From Pedobacter hiemivivus (lineage in GTDB: Bacteria > Bacteroidota > Bacteroidia > Sphingobacteriales > Sphingobacteriaceae), in contig NZ_SJSM01000002.1 in NCBI RefSeq assembly GCF_004331685.1, positions 186,001 through 250,000 on the forward strand: a stretch of 64,000 bases of DNA. The letters run 5' to 3'. The notes beneath the pieces were generated by a model that was not told the origin of the DNA, did not search any database, and saw nothing but the letters and a program-made list of their open reading frames with translations. The position numbers and the translations under genes were made by a program. Positions within the stretch are counted from its first letter, which is position 1, and the number at the start of each line of letters is the position of its first letter. Of the stretch, positions 37,089-45,283 are shown piece after piece.

Positions 37089-38956
37089 TATTTATTTTGC
37101 ACGAAATTAAACTGTGGTTTAAAGATGAGGGGTCAACGCCTAAAAGTTATTTCTTTGAACCTAACAAGATAAATGTAGTCACTGGCGGTGCCACAACAGG
37201 TAAAACTAGTTTTTGGAGCATTATAGATTATTGCCTCTTATCTGATAAAGTTAGTATCGCTGAACCTATAAGTGATTCGGTTTCTTGGTACGGTATCAAT
37301 TTTACGATTAACAGTAAGAAGATTTCAATTGTCAGGGCATCGCCCACTTCTGGTAATCCTATTTTAGCCGTGTGTTATAATGAAGGAGGTTTCCCAATTG
37401 ATTTAGTTGCTAACAAGGAAATCTCACAGGTTAAGTCTATTTTAGATTTGGAATTTGGTATATCTGATGATTTGAGATTCCCACATGGTAAAGCAAAAGG
37501 GGGTACTCATTTTAATCTTTCATTCCGGTATTTCTTACTGTTTAATCTTTTGTCAGAAGATATTATCGGAACCTCAAAAACATACTTTGATACGACTTTT
37601 TTTGGTAAGGATGAATATGAAAATGCACTTGCCCATATTTTTGACCTGGTGATCGGGGTTAACGGTATGCAGAATCTTAAAGCCAATGAAAGGCTTTCAA
37701 AGGTCAATGCTGAGATCAGAAAAATTCAGAATCAACAAAAAAGTAATCAAAAGAAACAAAAGGATTTCGAGTTTAATACCAGAGTTCTTTTAGCCCGATC
37801 CAAGGAGTTTGGATTCGTAGACTATAATGAACAACCAGAATCTTTGCTAGAAGGTCTAGAGATTTTGGAGTCAGTCGTTTCCGGAACGAAAAAAGTAACA
37901 GAAAACGCACAGCTCTTTTCTGAATTAGATCAGCTTAATCAACAACGGTCACATATTAAAGTTCAGTTAAATGCTATTACACGTTATAAAACTGAGTTTG
38001 AACAATATAATAGGACATTGAATAAATGTGCGGATAGTCTACAGCCGATAGAGTATCTGAATCAAAACTTATCTAATCAGTTGGTGGAATCCTATGAAAC
38101 TAAGCTTTTTGTGGATTCTCTTGAAGCTTCGCTAAGAAATATAAGGAACAATTTATCAAAGAATGTAGCTGAGCCTAAAAAGGTTTCTGGTGATACTAAA
38201 GTTTTACAGGAAGAACTGAAGATAGTAGAAACTAGAATTAGTCAATTGAGGAGTGTTCAAAAAGAGTTCGTTGCCGAAGCTCAACGATTTGTTAATCTTG
38301 GGGAAATCAAATTTGCGTACGAACAGCTTTTAAGCGGGCAGCATATTGAATTGATTGACACTGTAAAGCTAAATGAGCTGAATGATGAGCGGGCTAATCT
38401 GGAGAAGATTCCCAAAGATAATCAAGAAATTAAATTCAGTATGAAAGAGCTGTTGAACAGTAGTATTCAACGTAATTTTAACCTTCTCAGTTCTTTGCCT
38501 GCTTATGGTACTGCTAGGACATATTTTAATACTTCAGAGATGGTTTTGCAGCTTTTTCCGGCAGGTCAAATGTTTCCTCTGGATAATGTAGGTAGTAAAT
38601 CAAATTATATGATGATGCATCTGTGTTTTTACTTAGGACTGCATGAACATATGATCTCAGTTGGTCAAGTCCATGTTCCTCAGTTTCTTTTCATTGATCA
38701 ACCAAGTATACCTTATTATACAGATGGTGACAATATGGACAATGAAGACAAAACGAAGTTGTTGGATGCTTTTTCATTGATTAACTCATTTGTCGCACAT
38801 ATTGTTGAAACAAAAAAGAGCTCTTTTCAAATCCTTTTGGTGGAACATGCCCCTGAGAGTTATTGGAAAGACAATAACCTGGACTATTTTCATACCGTTG
38901 ATAAGTTTGTGGAAGGGAAGGGGTTAATTCCAAATGATGTTTACAAAGGGAAATAA
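37085..38956 (+). CDS. ABC-3C ATPase (DUF3732)
   Basis: The 623-residue SMC/ABC-like ATPase has the Walker A motif 'GGATTGKT' at residues 34-41. A central coiled-coil region (about 200-420) is rich in Q, K and E. The C-terminal lobe holds 'VGSKSNYMMMHLCFYLG' near 502-518, in the place of the ABC signature, and the Walker B-like 'FLFIDQP' near 533-539. This layout is that of DUF3732 proteins, the ATPase of ABC-3C systems, thought to sense invading DNA and license the effector. Its 3' end adjoins a broken lipocalin gene on the other strand. Confidence 0.87.
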   Translation: MIFILHEIKLWFKDEGSTPKSYFFEPNKINVVTGGATTGKTSFWSIIDYCLLSDKVSIAEPISDSVSWYGINFTINSKKISIVRASPTSGNPILAVCYNEGGFPIDLVANKEISQVKSILDLEFGISDDLRFPHGKAKGGTHFNLSFRYFLLFNLLSEDIIGTSKTYFDTTFFGKDEYENALAHIFDLVIGVNGMQNLKANERLSKVNAEIRKIQNQQKSNQKKQKDFEFNTRVLLARSKEFGFVDYNEQPESLLEGLEILESVVSGTKKVTENAQLFSELDQLNQQRSHIKVQLNAITRYKTEFEQYNRTLNKCADSLQPIEYLNQNLSNQLVESYETKLFVDSLEASLRNIRNNLSKNVAEPKKVSGDTKVLQEELKIVETRISQLRSVQKEFVAEAQRFVNLGEIKFAYEQLLSGQHIELIDTVKLNELNDERANLEKIPKDNQEIKFSMKELLNSSIQRNFNLLSSLPAYGTARTYFNTSEMVLQLFPAGQMFPLDNVGSKSNYMMMHLCFYLGLHEHMISVGQVHVPQFLFIDQPSIPYYTDGDNMDNEDKTKLLDAFSLINSFVAHIVETKKSSFQILLVEHAPESYWKDNNLDYFHTVDKFVEGKGLIPNDVYKGK

Positions 38957-39025
38957 TCCAGGGTATACATTCTTTGAAAGTAATTAAACTAATTAGCCTG
39001 ATATCTTTATTTATATATTTTCTGA

Positions 39026-39050
39026 GTTTACGGCGATCATCGCCGTAAAC
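39026..39050. repeat. Perfect 25-nt palindrome at the lipocalin break
   Basis: Arms GTTTACGGCGAT and ATCGCCGTAAAC (12 bp each) flank a single C. It lies 70 bp after the DUF3732 stop and exactly where the convergent lipocalin coding sequence stops matching its family. No T-run follows on either strand, so it is not a normal terminator. It may mark the end of the inserted defence cassette. Confidence 0.7.
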
Positions 39051-39434
39051 GTTATAACCTGCATAAAATGGGCCGAAAAAGGAAACTTTTAATCTCGCCT
39101 CATCTGGTCGTTTTACCAGTTTGGCTTTGCCTATGCTTTGTTTCCATTGTTTTTTTACGGTGTCGTAGCCCCGGTTGTCTACCTGGATTTGACTCTTATC
39201 TTTTTCAGTATAGGTTGCAGTTACATTATTGAGGTTCTTTTCATATTTAAAATCAAGGCGGGCAATTTCATACCATTTGCCCAGGTAACGTTTGCTGTCA
39301 AATGGTTTTACTGCTTTGGCTCCCTTTGGTATGCTGACTTTGCAGGCATTGAAGAGTATGGCAAAGGCACCGAGTGCTAAGCTGAGGTATAATATGTTTT
39401 TTCCGGTATTGTTCATATTCGATATTGATTTCAT
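39050..39434 (-). pseudogene. Lipocalin (Blc-like) lipoprotein, 3' truncated
   Basis: The first 128 residues match bacterial lipocalins: lipobox 'FNAC' near residue 31, then 'YLGKWYEIARLDFKYEKNL', 'VTATYTEKDKSQIQVDNRGY' and 'LKVSFFGPFYAGYNV'. A normal protein would continue with about 50 more residues including the conserved 'YKYALV' strand. Here the frame instead runs through the palindrome at 39026-39050 and into the antisense of the DUF3732 gene until a stop at 38781. The gene was therefore probably cut by arrival of the ABC-3C cassette. It is unlikely to fold as a full beta-barrel. Confidence 0.78.
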
Positions 39435-39695
39435 CTGAAGGGGTATATGCTCCTGTTAAAAGATTCGTTACTTGACTAGGGTAACAATTGCAGACAAATA
39501 TAGTTTCGGTGCTAAAGGTTTCAGTTGGGTTGAGCGTGAATTTTTGACATTCGGAAACTGAAATTTTTTCATTTTTTCTGAAAAAAATTCAGTCTGAGGG
39601 GGTGTTTTTGGCATTGGCATTTGGCTTGTAATAAGGTAATTGAACGCAAGTTCAAGAGTTTAATTAATTGTAAGTTTTAATCATTAAATCAAATT

Positions 39696-39702
39696 AAGGA
39701 GG
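39696..39702 (+). promoter_or_regulatory. Canonical Shine-Dalgarno of hsp20
   Basis: AAGGAGG lies 8 nt before the ATG at 39711. Strong Shine-Dalgarno sites are uncommon in Bacteroidetes, so this fixes the start and suggests high expression. Confidence 0.6.
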
Positions 39703-39710
39703 AAAAACCT

Positions 39711-40148
39711 ATGACACTGGTTAAATTTAATCCAAAAACTAACAACTCATTAATGCCAGGCTTTAATGATGTTTTCGATTCTGTTTTCAATGATACTTTT
39801 TTCTCGGACCGCATGATGACTAAGGTGCCTGCTGCGAACATTTCGGAAAGTGCAGATCATTTTCATGTGGAGCTAGCTGCCCCTGGCCTGAAAAAAGAGG
39901 ATTTTAAGTTGAAGCTGGAAAGGGATGTGCTGAGTATTTCGGTTGAGCAGGTACATGAGGATCAGAAACAAGAGCGCAACTATGCGAAAAGGGAATACAG
40001 CTATAGTTCGTTTGTACGTTCTTTTACTTTACCTGAAACGGCTGATCAGAATGGAATTGAGGCTAAATACAATGATGGGGTGCTGTGTATTGATATCCCT
40101 AAACGGGAAGAGGCGAAAGTACAATCCCGCCAGATTGAGATTAAGTAA
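39711..40148 (+). CDS. Small heat-shock protein Hsp20
   Basis: This 145-residue cytosolic chaperone has an alpha-crystallin domain at about 38-130 ('ADHFHVELAAPGLKKEDFKLKL') and the closing 'YNDGVLCIDIPKREE'. The typical N-terminal 'LVKFNP' and C-terminal 'QSRQIEIK' tails are present. It binds unfolding proteins to prevent aggregation. The gene is monocistronic, with its own ribosome site and terminator. Hsp20 genes occur in several Bacteroidetes mobile elements as stress cargo. Confidence 0.95.
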   Translation: MTLVKFNPKTNNSLMPGFNDVFDSVFNDTFFSDRMMTKVPAANISESADHFHVELAAPGLKKEDFKLKLERDVLSISVEQVHEDQKQERNYAKREYSYSSFVRSFTLPETADQNGIEAKYNDGVLCIDIPKREEAKVQSRQIEIK

Positions 40149-40176
40149 TTAATGGTTTTAAATTTAGGTTAACCGG

Positions 40177-40196
40177 GCCGCTCTTTGGGGAGCGGC
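40177..40196 (+). terminator. Terminator after hsp20
   Basis: A perfect 7-bp stem (GCCGCTC / GAGCGGC) with a 6-nt loop is followed by TCTTTTA. Confidence 0.8.
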
Positions 40197-40214
40197 TCTT
40201 TTATGTGATAGAGG

Positions 40215-40511
40215 ATGGAAACAAGGTATGAGATTTCGCTGAATATCAGAACGCTGAAAGGGATGGAGACTTACGGATGTTTTTGGCTTGGGAAGGATGA
40301 GAGGTTTGCCAGGTCTGTCTTTGGGTTGATGCAGGGAGAGGATTTGGTATTTCCGAGTGCTGTGATTACAATTGATTTGATAAAAAGGGAAAATGGTGTG
40401 CCTTTTCCACTTGGGTTAAGACACTGCAGTTATGAGCAGCTGGGTTGTAATGTGAAGTTAATTACTAAGGAGTTGTCTAAGCAATTGAATTTGGAAGGGG
40501 GCGAGAGTTAA
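40215..40511 (+). CDS. Conserved small unknown protein
   Basis: The predicted 98-residue soluble protein begins 'METRYEISLNIRTLKGMETYG' and contains 'VFPSAVITIDLIKRENGVPF'. Comparable short proteins occur beside hsp20-like and zinc-ribbon genes in Bacteroidetes mobile regions, but I know no function. The gene starts shortly after the hsp20 terminator. Confidence 0.55.
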   Translation: METRYEISLNIRTLKGMETYGCFWLGKDERFARSVFGLMQGEDLVFPSAVITIDLIKRENGVPFPLGLRHCSYEQLGCNVKLITKELSKQLNLEGGES

Positions 40512-40639
40512 GCAGGATTAGTCAGATCGTATAATTTTCAAGTCTTAAAATCAGAAAAACGCTCAAATCCGAAACGAACGGCCACACTTTTGTTGAGTTA
40601 CCCAGTTTACCCGCTTAGATATATTGTCCTATAGGATTA

Positions 40640-41056
40640 TCACTGATGTCGATCAAAGCGCCCCTGAATGTATTTGATCCGAATTGTACCTCCCTGATCC
40701 TGCCAGTAGTAATTATTGCAGGATTTCCAGAGCTTTTCTCTGTAATCTATATATGCATTTGTGCAGAAATCAGGATCAAAACCAAGGTCCTCTAACTCTT
40801 TTATTTCCATATACAATCCATTACCTTGTTCCAGTTGCTCTTTGTAGGTGTGTAAAATCCGATAATTTAATTTGATCTGGCTGAACGCTTTTGGAAAGAA
40901 TTCGTTTTCTTTTGATCGTAATTCAGAGCGGATTCTGCTGTTGAAATTATTTTTGCAATCGACATTGCAATATTTTTTTCCTTCTCTTCCATAAACCTGT
41001 TTGCCGCAATAATTGCAGGTTGGTTTTTCCTGTTTTTGTGCTGATGTTGGTTCCAT
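40640..41056 (-). CDS. Zinc-ribbon protein, unknown
   Basis: The predicted product is 138 residues. An N-terminal treble-clef or zinc-ribbon has four cysteines, 'CNYCGKQV' and 'YCNVDCKNNFN' (C14, C17, C30, C34), and is followed by a helical, aromatic C-terminal region ('IDYREKLWKSCNNYYW'). The N-terminus is typical of Bacteroidetes DUF2116-like ribbons. It may bind nucleic acid. It stands alone on the minus strand. Confidence 0.65.
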   Translation of the reverse strand: MEPTSAQKQEKPTCNYCGKQVYGREGKKYCNVDCKNNFNSRIRSELRSKENEFFPKAFSQIKLNYRILHTYKEQLEQGNGLYMEIKELEDLGFDPDFCTNAYIDYREKLWKSCNNYYWQDQGGTIRIKYIQGRFDRHQ

Positions 41057-41223
41057 ACGGTGTTTGGTTATTCGTTATAAACATTTGTTATCCGATAAAT
41101 GTTTTTGGAAACTGTTAATTTAATTTGGAACGGTTAGTCGTTCTCTCTATCAGATAAGATCATTTTTTCTGCCTTTTTTTCTTTCGGATCGCTTGAATTT
41201 TGTTTCAACCAATTCTTAAAGTT

Positions 41224-41862
41224 ATGAAAAGACAAGTTTTAGCCTCGGAATCATTTTCGCTTAAAAACAGGCATTATTTCCTGGATTTCAAGCGTGCAGA
41301 GAACAATAGTAATTATATACAGATCACTCGGAGTGAGCAGCAAACTGATGGTAGTTATAAGCGCTGGGAGGTGATTGTTTTTGAAAATCAGTTTGCTGAA
41401 TTTATTCAGGCTTTTTCTTCGCTGTTCCAGAGTGCTGCATGGTATGGTGCAGATTATAAAGGGATGAAAGAGATTCATGCCGAGGCCAAAGCGGCAAAGG
41501 GTATCAAGGGGATGGCACCCGAAGATCGGCCGAGGGAAAGGCTGATGGCATTGGGAGCTGCACAACTTGAGGATGCAGAACTACTGGCGATACTGATCGG
41601 TTCGGGTACCCCAAATGAATCTTCAATTGTACTTGCCCAGCGTATACTGGCTGGGCAGGGTGCAGACCTGGCTGGTTTGAAAGGCATGACGCTGGAGCAG
41701 CTTTGCAGGTTCAAGGGTATGGGGATTGCCAAATCCTGCAATGTGCTGGCTGCATTGGAGTTGGCAGCACGTCTATCCCCGGAATCTGCGCCCAGCTATA
41801 AACCTGTATACATCTACCGTCCACCTGGGCAGGAGCCGGGCGATTTTTTTGAGTATAGCTAG
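41224..41862 (+). CDS. PUR-alpha-like/RadC N-terminal fusion protein
   Basis: The ATG at 41224 ('MKRQVLASESF') is preferred over a TTG at 41200. Residues 1-75 resemble the Bacteroidetes PUR-alpha-like domain (DUF3276), which binds single-stranded nucleic acid ('RHYFLDFKRAENNSNYIQIT'). Residues about 95-195 match the N-terminal UPF0758 part of RadC with its helix-hairpin-helix ('RPRERLMALGAAQLEDAELL', 'CRFKGMGIAKSCNVLAALEL'). The JAB/MPN metal-binding domain that normally completes RadC is absent. The two DNA-binding halves together suggest a DNA-processing factor of the mobile element. Confidence 0.78.
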   Translation: MKRQVLASESFSLKNRHYFLDFKRAENNSNYIQITRSEQQTDGSYKRWEVIVFENQFAEFIQAFSSLFQSAAWYGADYKGMKEIHAEAKAAKGIKGMAPEDRPRERLMALGAAQLEDAELLAILIGSGTPNESSIVLAQRILAGQGADLAGLKGMTLEQLCRFKGMGIAKSCNVLAALELAARLSPESAPSYKPVYIYRPPGQEPGDFFEYS

Positions 41863-42160
41863 TCTGTTACTTTTTTACATCATTTTTCGAAGGTTTTTTA
41901 AGATTATTTAGTCGGTAAGTATTAGGCTGTTTGTGTCGAAATTTCTGATCCGCAGGGCTTACCTAGTCAAGGCGGCTCCGCTTTGCTCCGCTGGTTTTGA
42001 AAAAATAATCTCCACACCTGCGCTTCGCTTGGGTAGTATTTTTTTTCCAAAAGCCTTGCCTGTAATCCCTTCTAAATCAGGTGAGGGTGCTTAACAAAAA
42101 GCCAGGATAGGCTCCTGCCGAAGGGTAGTAGGCAGGTTGGAAAATCTAAAACCCATAAAA
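41863..42160. other. Non-coding stretch before the DUF932 gene group
   Basis: About 300 bp without a gene. It has short G/C-rich inverted segments (for example around 41970-41995) but no convincing terminator, and probably includes the promoter of the gene group that follows. Nothing else is visible. Confidence 0.5.
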
Positions 42161-42715
42161 ATGGAAACTAAAGTAAAAACAGGTGCAGAGGTTAAAGGAA
42201 CTAACGCACTAGCAGACAAAAAAGCCCCTCAGTTTGTAGCGGGTAACCCGGTAAATGCGGTATCGCAAAAGGGGGACACGGACAAAGAACCAAAAGTTGA
42301 AAGTGTAAAAAGTGGTTTTGTAGATGCTGGTCAGGTGGCTGAAAAGCCGAAGGCCGAACCTTCAAAAATGGAAATCAAAGCCAGTATTGCGGAAAAGATT
42401 GCTGAACAAAGGGCGATACTGGAACGCCACATTAAACTCGGGGATGATTTGGCGCGTAAGATCAGGCACAGGGACAATTTAAAAAATATCATTACCACGC
42501 TGGAAGAATTCGAATTGGTTTTAAAAGACAATGCGGACGAAACAGACGGGAATTATTATCAGGGTTGTATGCTTACGATCAAAGATGACAACGGTAAAAC
42601 CTTTACTACTAAAAACCCTACGATTATTAAAGGGGTGGCCGAGCAGGTGAATAGCCTGTGCAGCGAAAAACTCGAAGAGGTCGAAACCGACATCGTTAAC
42701 CTTATTCCTGCTTAA
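42161..42715 (+). CDS. Charged helical protein of mobile element, unknown
   Basis: The ATG at 42161 ('METKVKTGAEVKG') gives 184 residues; an upstream ATG at 42137 is possible. The N-terminal third is low complexity and rich in K, V, A and P. A long helix follows ('KIAEQRAILERHIKLGDDLA'), then a small beta region ('YYQGCMLTIKDDNGKTF'). It heads a run of small genes linked to DUF932, as in other Bacteroidetes elements. Function is unknown. Confidence 0.6.
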   Translation: METKVKTGAEVKGTNALADKKAPQFVAGNPVNAVSQKGDTDKEPKVESVKSGFVDAGQVAEKPKAEPSKMEIKASIAEKIAEQRAILERHIKLGDDLARKIRHRDNLKNIITTLEEFELVLKDNADETDGNYYQGCMLTIKDDNGKTFTTKNPTIIKGVAEQVNSLCSEKLEEVETDIVNLIPA

Positions 42716-42770
42716 ATATGTTGCGCCCCTGTTTAGGCGGGGGCGTCAATATTCACCTAAATATTTAAGT

Positions 42771-42989
42771 ATGGAAAAGGCATTTATTGAATTCCTAGAC
42801 CATGTGTATGAGCCGGGGTATGGCTTGGAGTTCAAGGAAAATAACCCATCGGCATTTTATCAGCAGTTGGAGAGATTTAGCCAGCTGCCTAAAATTCCTA
42901 AATATGAAAAGTCAAATTTTATATATCATCGTTCGGGTAGAGGTCGAAAGCAAGACCGATTGCCTGATGGAAACGGTAGCCGAAATTGA
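42771..42989 (+). CDS. Small unknown protein overlapping the next gene
   Basis: The predicted 72-residue acidic protein begins 'MEKAFIEFLDHVYEPGYGLE'. Its last 86 bp overlap the next small gene in a different frame. A G/C hairpin lies directly upstream at 42724-42745. No function is known. Confidence 0.5.
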   Translation: MEKAFIEFLDHVYEPGYGLEFKENNPSAFYQQLERFSQLPKIPKYEKSNFIYHRSGRGRKQDRLPDGNGSRN

Positions 42990-43077
42990 AGGGGAAACCA
43001 ATTACAGTTTTGAGAGTACCGAAAACGTGAAGGTACTGGAAACTGAACTTTTAGCAACTGGATTTAATTACCCTTAA
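42904..43077 (+). CDS. Small unknown protein, overlapping frame
   Basis: The ATG at 42904 opens a 57-residue protein ('MKSQILYIIVRVEVESKTDC', then 'AEIEGETNYSF') with a plausible beta-alpha fold. It overlaps the preceding gene by 86 bp and ends 11 bp before the DUF932 gene. The amino acid pattern (alternating hydrophobics, conserved-looking acidic turn) supports coding, but no family is known to me. Confidence 0.5.
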   Translation: MKSQILYIIVRVEVESKTDCLMETVAEIEGETNYSFESTENVKVLETELLATGFNYP

Positions 43078-43088
43078 TTTTTACAATC

Positions 43089-44168
43089 ATGTCACATAAC
43101 CTTAATTATAACAGCAATACGAAAGCGCATAGTTTTTTCAGTGTGAAAGAAAAAGCATGGCACAATCTGGGGAAAATCATTGAGCATTACCCGACCAGTA
43201 GTGAGGCTATAGTTTACGCAGGATTGAATTTTGAAGTGGAGAAACGACCGCTTTTTACCTGTGATTCAGAAAACTTTGCAGTTTTTAACGATGTGGAAAC
43301 GGACGAATATATGAACAGCTTTGAGCCGAATATTATAGTTCCGGATTTCTTTTCTACAATGAGAACTGATACCGATGAAGTATTGGGCTTAGTGGGGAAG
43401 GATTACCAAGTGGTTCAAAATACAGAGGCTTTTGGTTTCTTTGATAGCATAGTGGGCGGGGGGACTGGTATTAAGTATGAAACGGCCGGATGTCTCGGAC
43501 GTGGTCAGGTTATTTTTATCACGGCCAAACTACCGGATTTTATTCGGGTTGGGCGTGAGGATTTAATTGAGCAATATCTTTTTTTAACTTCTTCGCATGA
43601 TGGTTCAGGCAGTATCAGCATAGCTTTTACGCCTGTGCGCATTTGCTGTGCGAATACGCTTAATGCTGCTTTGAAACACAATTCGGGTTGTATTAAAATC
43701 CGTCATACGGCAAGTGCTGCGGATAAACTGAAACAGGCGCAAATGATGTTAGGTATATCAAACAGCCTTTCTATTGAAATGGAGGCTATTTATAACCGCT
43801 GGTCTCATGTGCGTATCAGTGATCCGGAATTAAAACGCCTTATTCAACTGGCTATGGTGCCCAACCGTGAAACGCTGGAAAAACTGCGCAATTTTCAGGA
43901 GGATGAACTTTCCACACAGTTTAACAATATCGTAGAGAATGTGTACGAGTATGCAATGGCAAGTCCTACCCAGCAAATGGATACCACAAGGGGTACACTG
44001 TTTGGGGCTTATAATTCGGTAACAGGGTATTTTCAGAATGTGCGCAATTACAAGGATGATGAAAGCAAGTTTAAATCCATTATGTCAGGTACTGCACTAA
44101 CCCGTACGCAAACCGCATTTGATTTGTGCATGGACTTTACCAAAACAGGGGCAAGCGCCTTGAATTAA
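43089..44168 (+). CDS. DUF932 phage/plasmid-like protein
   Basis: The 359-residue protein matches DUF932 (phage/plasmid-like TIGR03299): 'SFFSVKEKAWHNLGKIIEHY', 'LGLVGKDYQVVQNTEAFGFF', 'FTPVRICCANTLNAAL' and 'IRHTASAADKLKQAQMML'. These proteins are common on plasmids, phages and conjugative elements; their biochemical activity is not established. It is the largest gene of the accessory group at 42-46 kb. Confidence 0.88.
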   Translation: MSHNLNYNSNTKAHSFFSVKEKAWHNLGKIIEHYPTSSEAIVYAGLNFEVEKRPLFTCDSENFAVFNDVETDEYMNSFEPNIIVPDFFSTMRTDTDEVLGLVGKDYQVVQNTEAFGFFDSIVGGGTGIKYETAGCLGRGQVIFITAKLPDFIRVGREDLIEQYLFLTSSHDGSGSISIAFTPVRICCANTLNAALKHNSGCIKIRHTASAADKLKQAQMMLGISNSLSIEMEAIYNRWSHVRISDPELKRLIQLAMVPNRETLEKLRNFQEDELSTQFNNIVENVYEYAMASPTQQMDTTRGTLFGAYNSVTGYFQNVRNYKDDESKFKSIMSGTALTRTQTAFDLCMDFTKTGASALN

Positions 44169-44210
44169 CTGATTATCTAATGGGGGAGTATTCCCCCTAA
44201 ATTTCGAATC

Positions 44211-44429
44211 ATGAAACGATATATAGTCGATAATGAGGGGAATCTGTTGGAAGTAACAGATTTAAAGGCGGCAATATTTCAGGTGGCCATGTACCTCACT
44301 TACGAAATCAAGAATCCTACTAAGGAGGAGGAAGCATTTCATAAGAAACGTTTAAGCTACTGGAAAGATATTTATAGCAAACTGGTGATACTCAAACAGG
44401 ATGCTGATAAAGCTACAGCTATTAATTAG
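44211..44429 (+). CDS. Small unknown protein
   Basis: A predicted 72-residue protein ('MKRYIVDNEGNLLEVTDLKA') sits 42 bp after DUF932 and directly downstream of a small hairpin at 44182-44197. No motif was recognised. Confidence 0.5.
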   Translation: MKRYIVDNEGNLLEVTDLKAAIFQVAMYLTYEIKNPTKEEEAFHKKRLSYWKDIYSKLVILKQDADKATAIN

Positions 44430-44474
44430 TTTATCTAGTCATGGGCGGGTTTCCGCCCCTTAATTCTAAAATTG

Positions 44475-44860
44475 ATGAAGCCAATTATAAAACTCAATAC
44501 TAAAGAAAAGGCCAAATTGTTACATGCGCTTTTTCCTAATGAAATACCGGTGTTTTTAAACTATCTGCAAAAATTCTGTACGCACTTACACGAACGGCAG
44601 GAAGGTTATGAAAAATTATGGAATCCCCGGTTAATGCATTTTGAAAGATGGCGGGTGACTTCGGGTTATATCCTGCAACTTTTGGAAAGCAAACGTTCAA
44701 AACTGGAATCCAGTGCAGAAGCATTTGCAAACCACTTGTTTTTCCTGGATTATGCGACCATAACCCTAAACCAGTTAACCAATACGCCGAGACGGAATGT
44801 TATAACCAAAGGTTTAAACTGGCCCTTCCGATGTTTTTCTTAAATGTTTTTAATTCTTAA
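44475..44860 (+). pseudogene. Unknown protein with C-terminal frameshift
   Basis: The frame starting at 44475 ('MKPIIKLNTKEKAKLLHALF') runs to a stop at 44843. It is a paralogue of the next gene ('MKPIHKLKLHQKINILYKLY'). The paralogue ends '...RYAETENCSHKF'; the matching 'YAETECYNQRF' is present here but in another frame that ends at 44860. Between 'TLNQ' and 'YAETE' the DNA reads AACCAGTTAACCAATAC; taking out 8 bp (AACCAGTT) joins the frames exactly as L-N-Q-Y-A-E-T-E. The gene therefore carries an 8-bp insertion and makes an altered last 24 residues. It may still be partly functional. Confidence 0.7.
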
Positions 44861-44895
44861 ATGTTAATCAAGGGCAATTTTTGCTCTTTAATTCT

Positions 44896-45276
44896 ATGAA
44901 CATGAAACCTATACATAAATTAAAACTACATCAAAAAATCAACATCCTTTATAAGTTATATCCTGCCTCTATTGTTGAATTCACCGATTATTTAAAAGCC
45001 TGTGCAATTGAAACTATAGACGAAAGAGAAGAAGCAGCCGAAGCATGGGGTAAAAATGTCGTTCAGCAGGACTATTGGGTTTTACTGGCGATGAAAACCT
45101 TTGACCGTATCAAACAATACGGGGAGAGTTTCTTTTATTGCCGAAAGTTATTTACGAAGCAGCTATTCAAAGGAAGTGTATGCCTGTTTACCGTTCATAC
45201 TTTATTACGTTACGCAGAAACTGAAAACTGCTCGCATAAGTTTGCACAATCGGTAAAGCTGTTTATTGAAATTTAA
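44896..45276 (+). CDS. Unknown protein, intact paralogue
   Basis: The ATG at 44896 (or 44902) gives a protein of about 126 residues; an upstream TTG is less likely. It is helical ('KINILYKLYPASIVEFTDYL') with a cysteine/aromatic C-terminal part. It is the intact version of the frameshifted gene just upstream. It overlaps the start of the next open frame, with the next ATG 8 bp after its stop. Function is unknown; similar short helical proteins occur in DUF932 neighbourhoods. Confidence 0.6.
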   Translation: MNMKPIHKLKLHQKINILYKLYPASIVEFTDYLKACAIETIDEREEAAEAWGKNVVQQDYWVLLAMKTFDRIKQYGESFFYCRKLFTKQLFKGSVCLFTVHTLLRYAETENCSHKFAQSVKLFIEI

Positions 45277-45283
45277 GCTGGTA

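Noticed and set aside
38781..39049. C-terminal extension of the lipocalin frame
   Set aside because: It is antisense to the DUF3732 gene and shows no lipocalin similarity; treated as read-through beyond the break.
39026..39050. Palindrome as a terminator of the ABC-3C operon
   Set aside because: No T-run follows on either strand.
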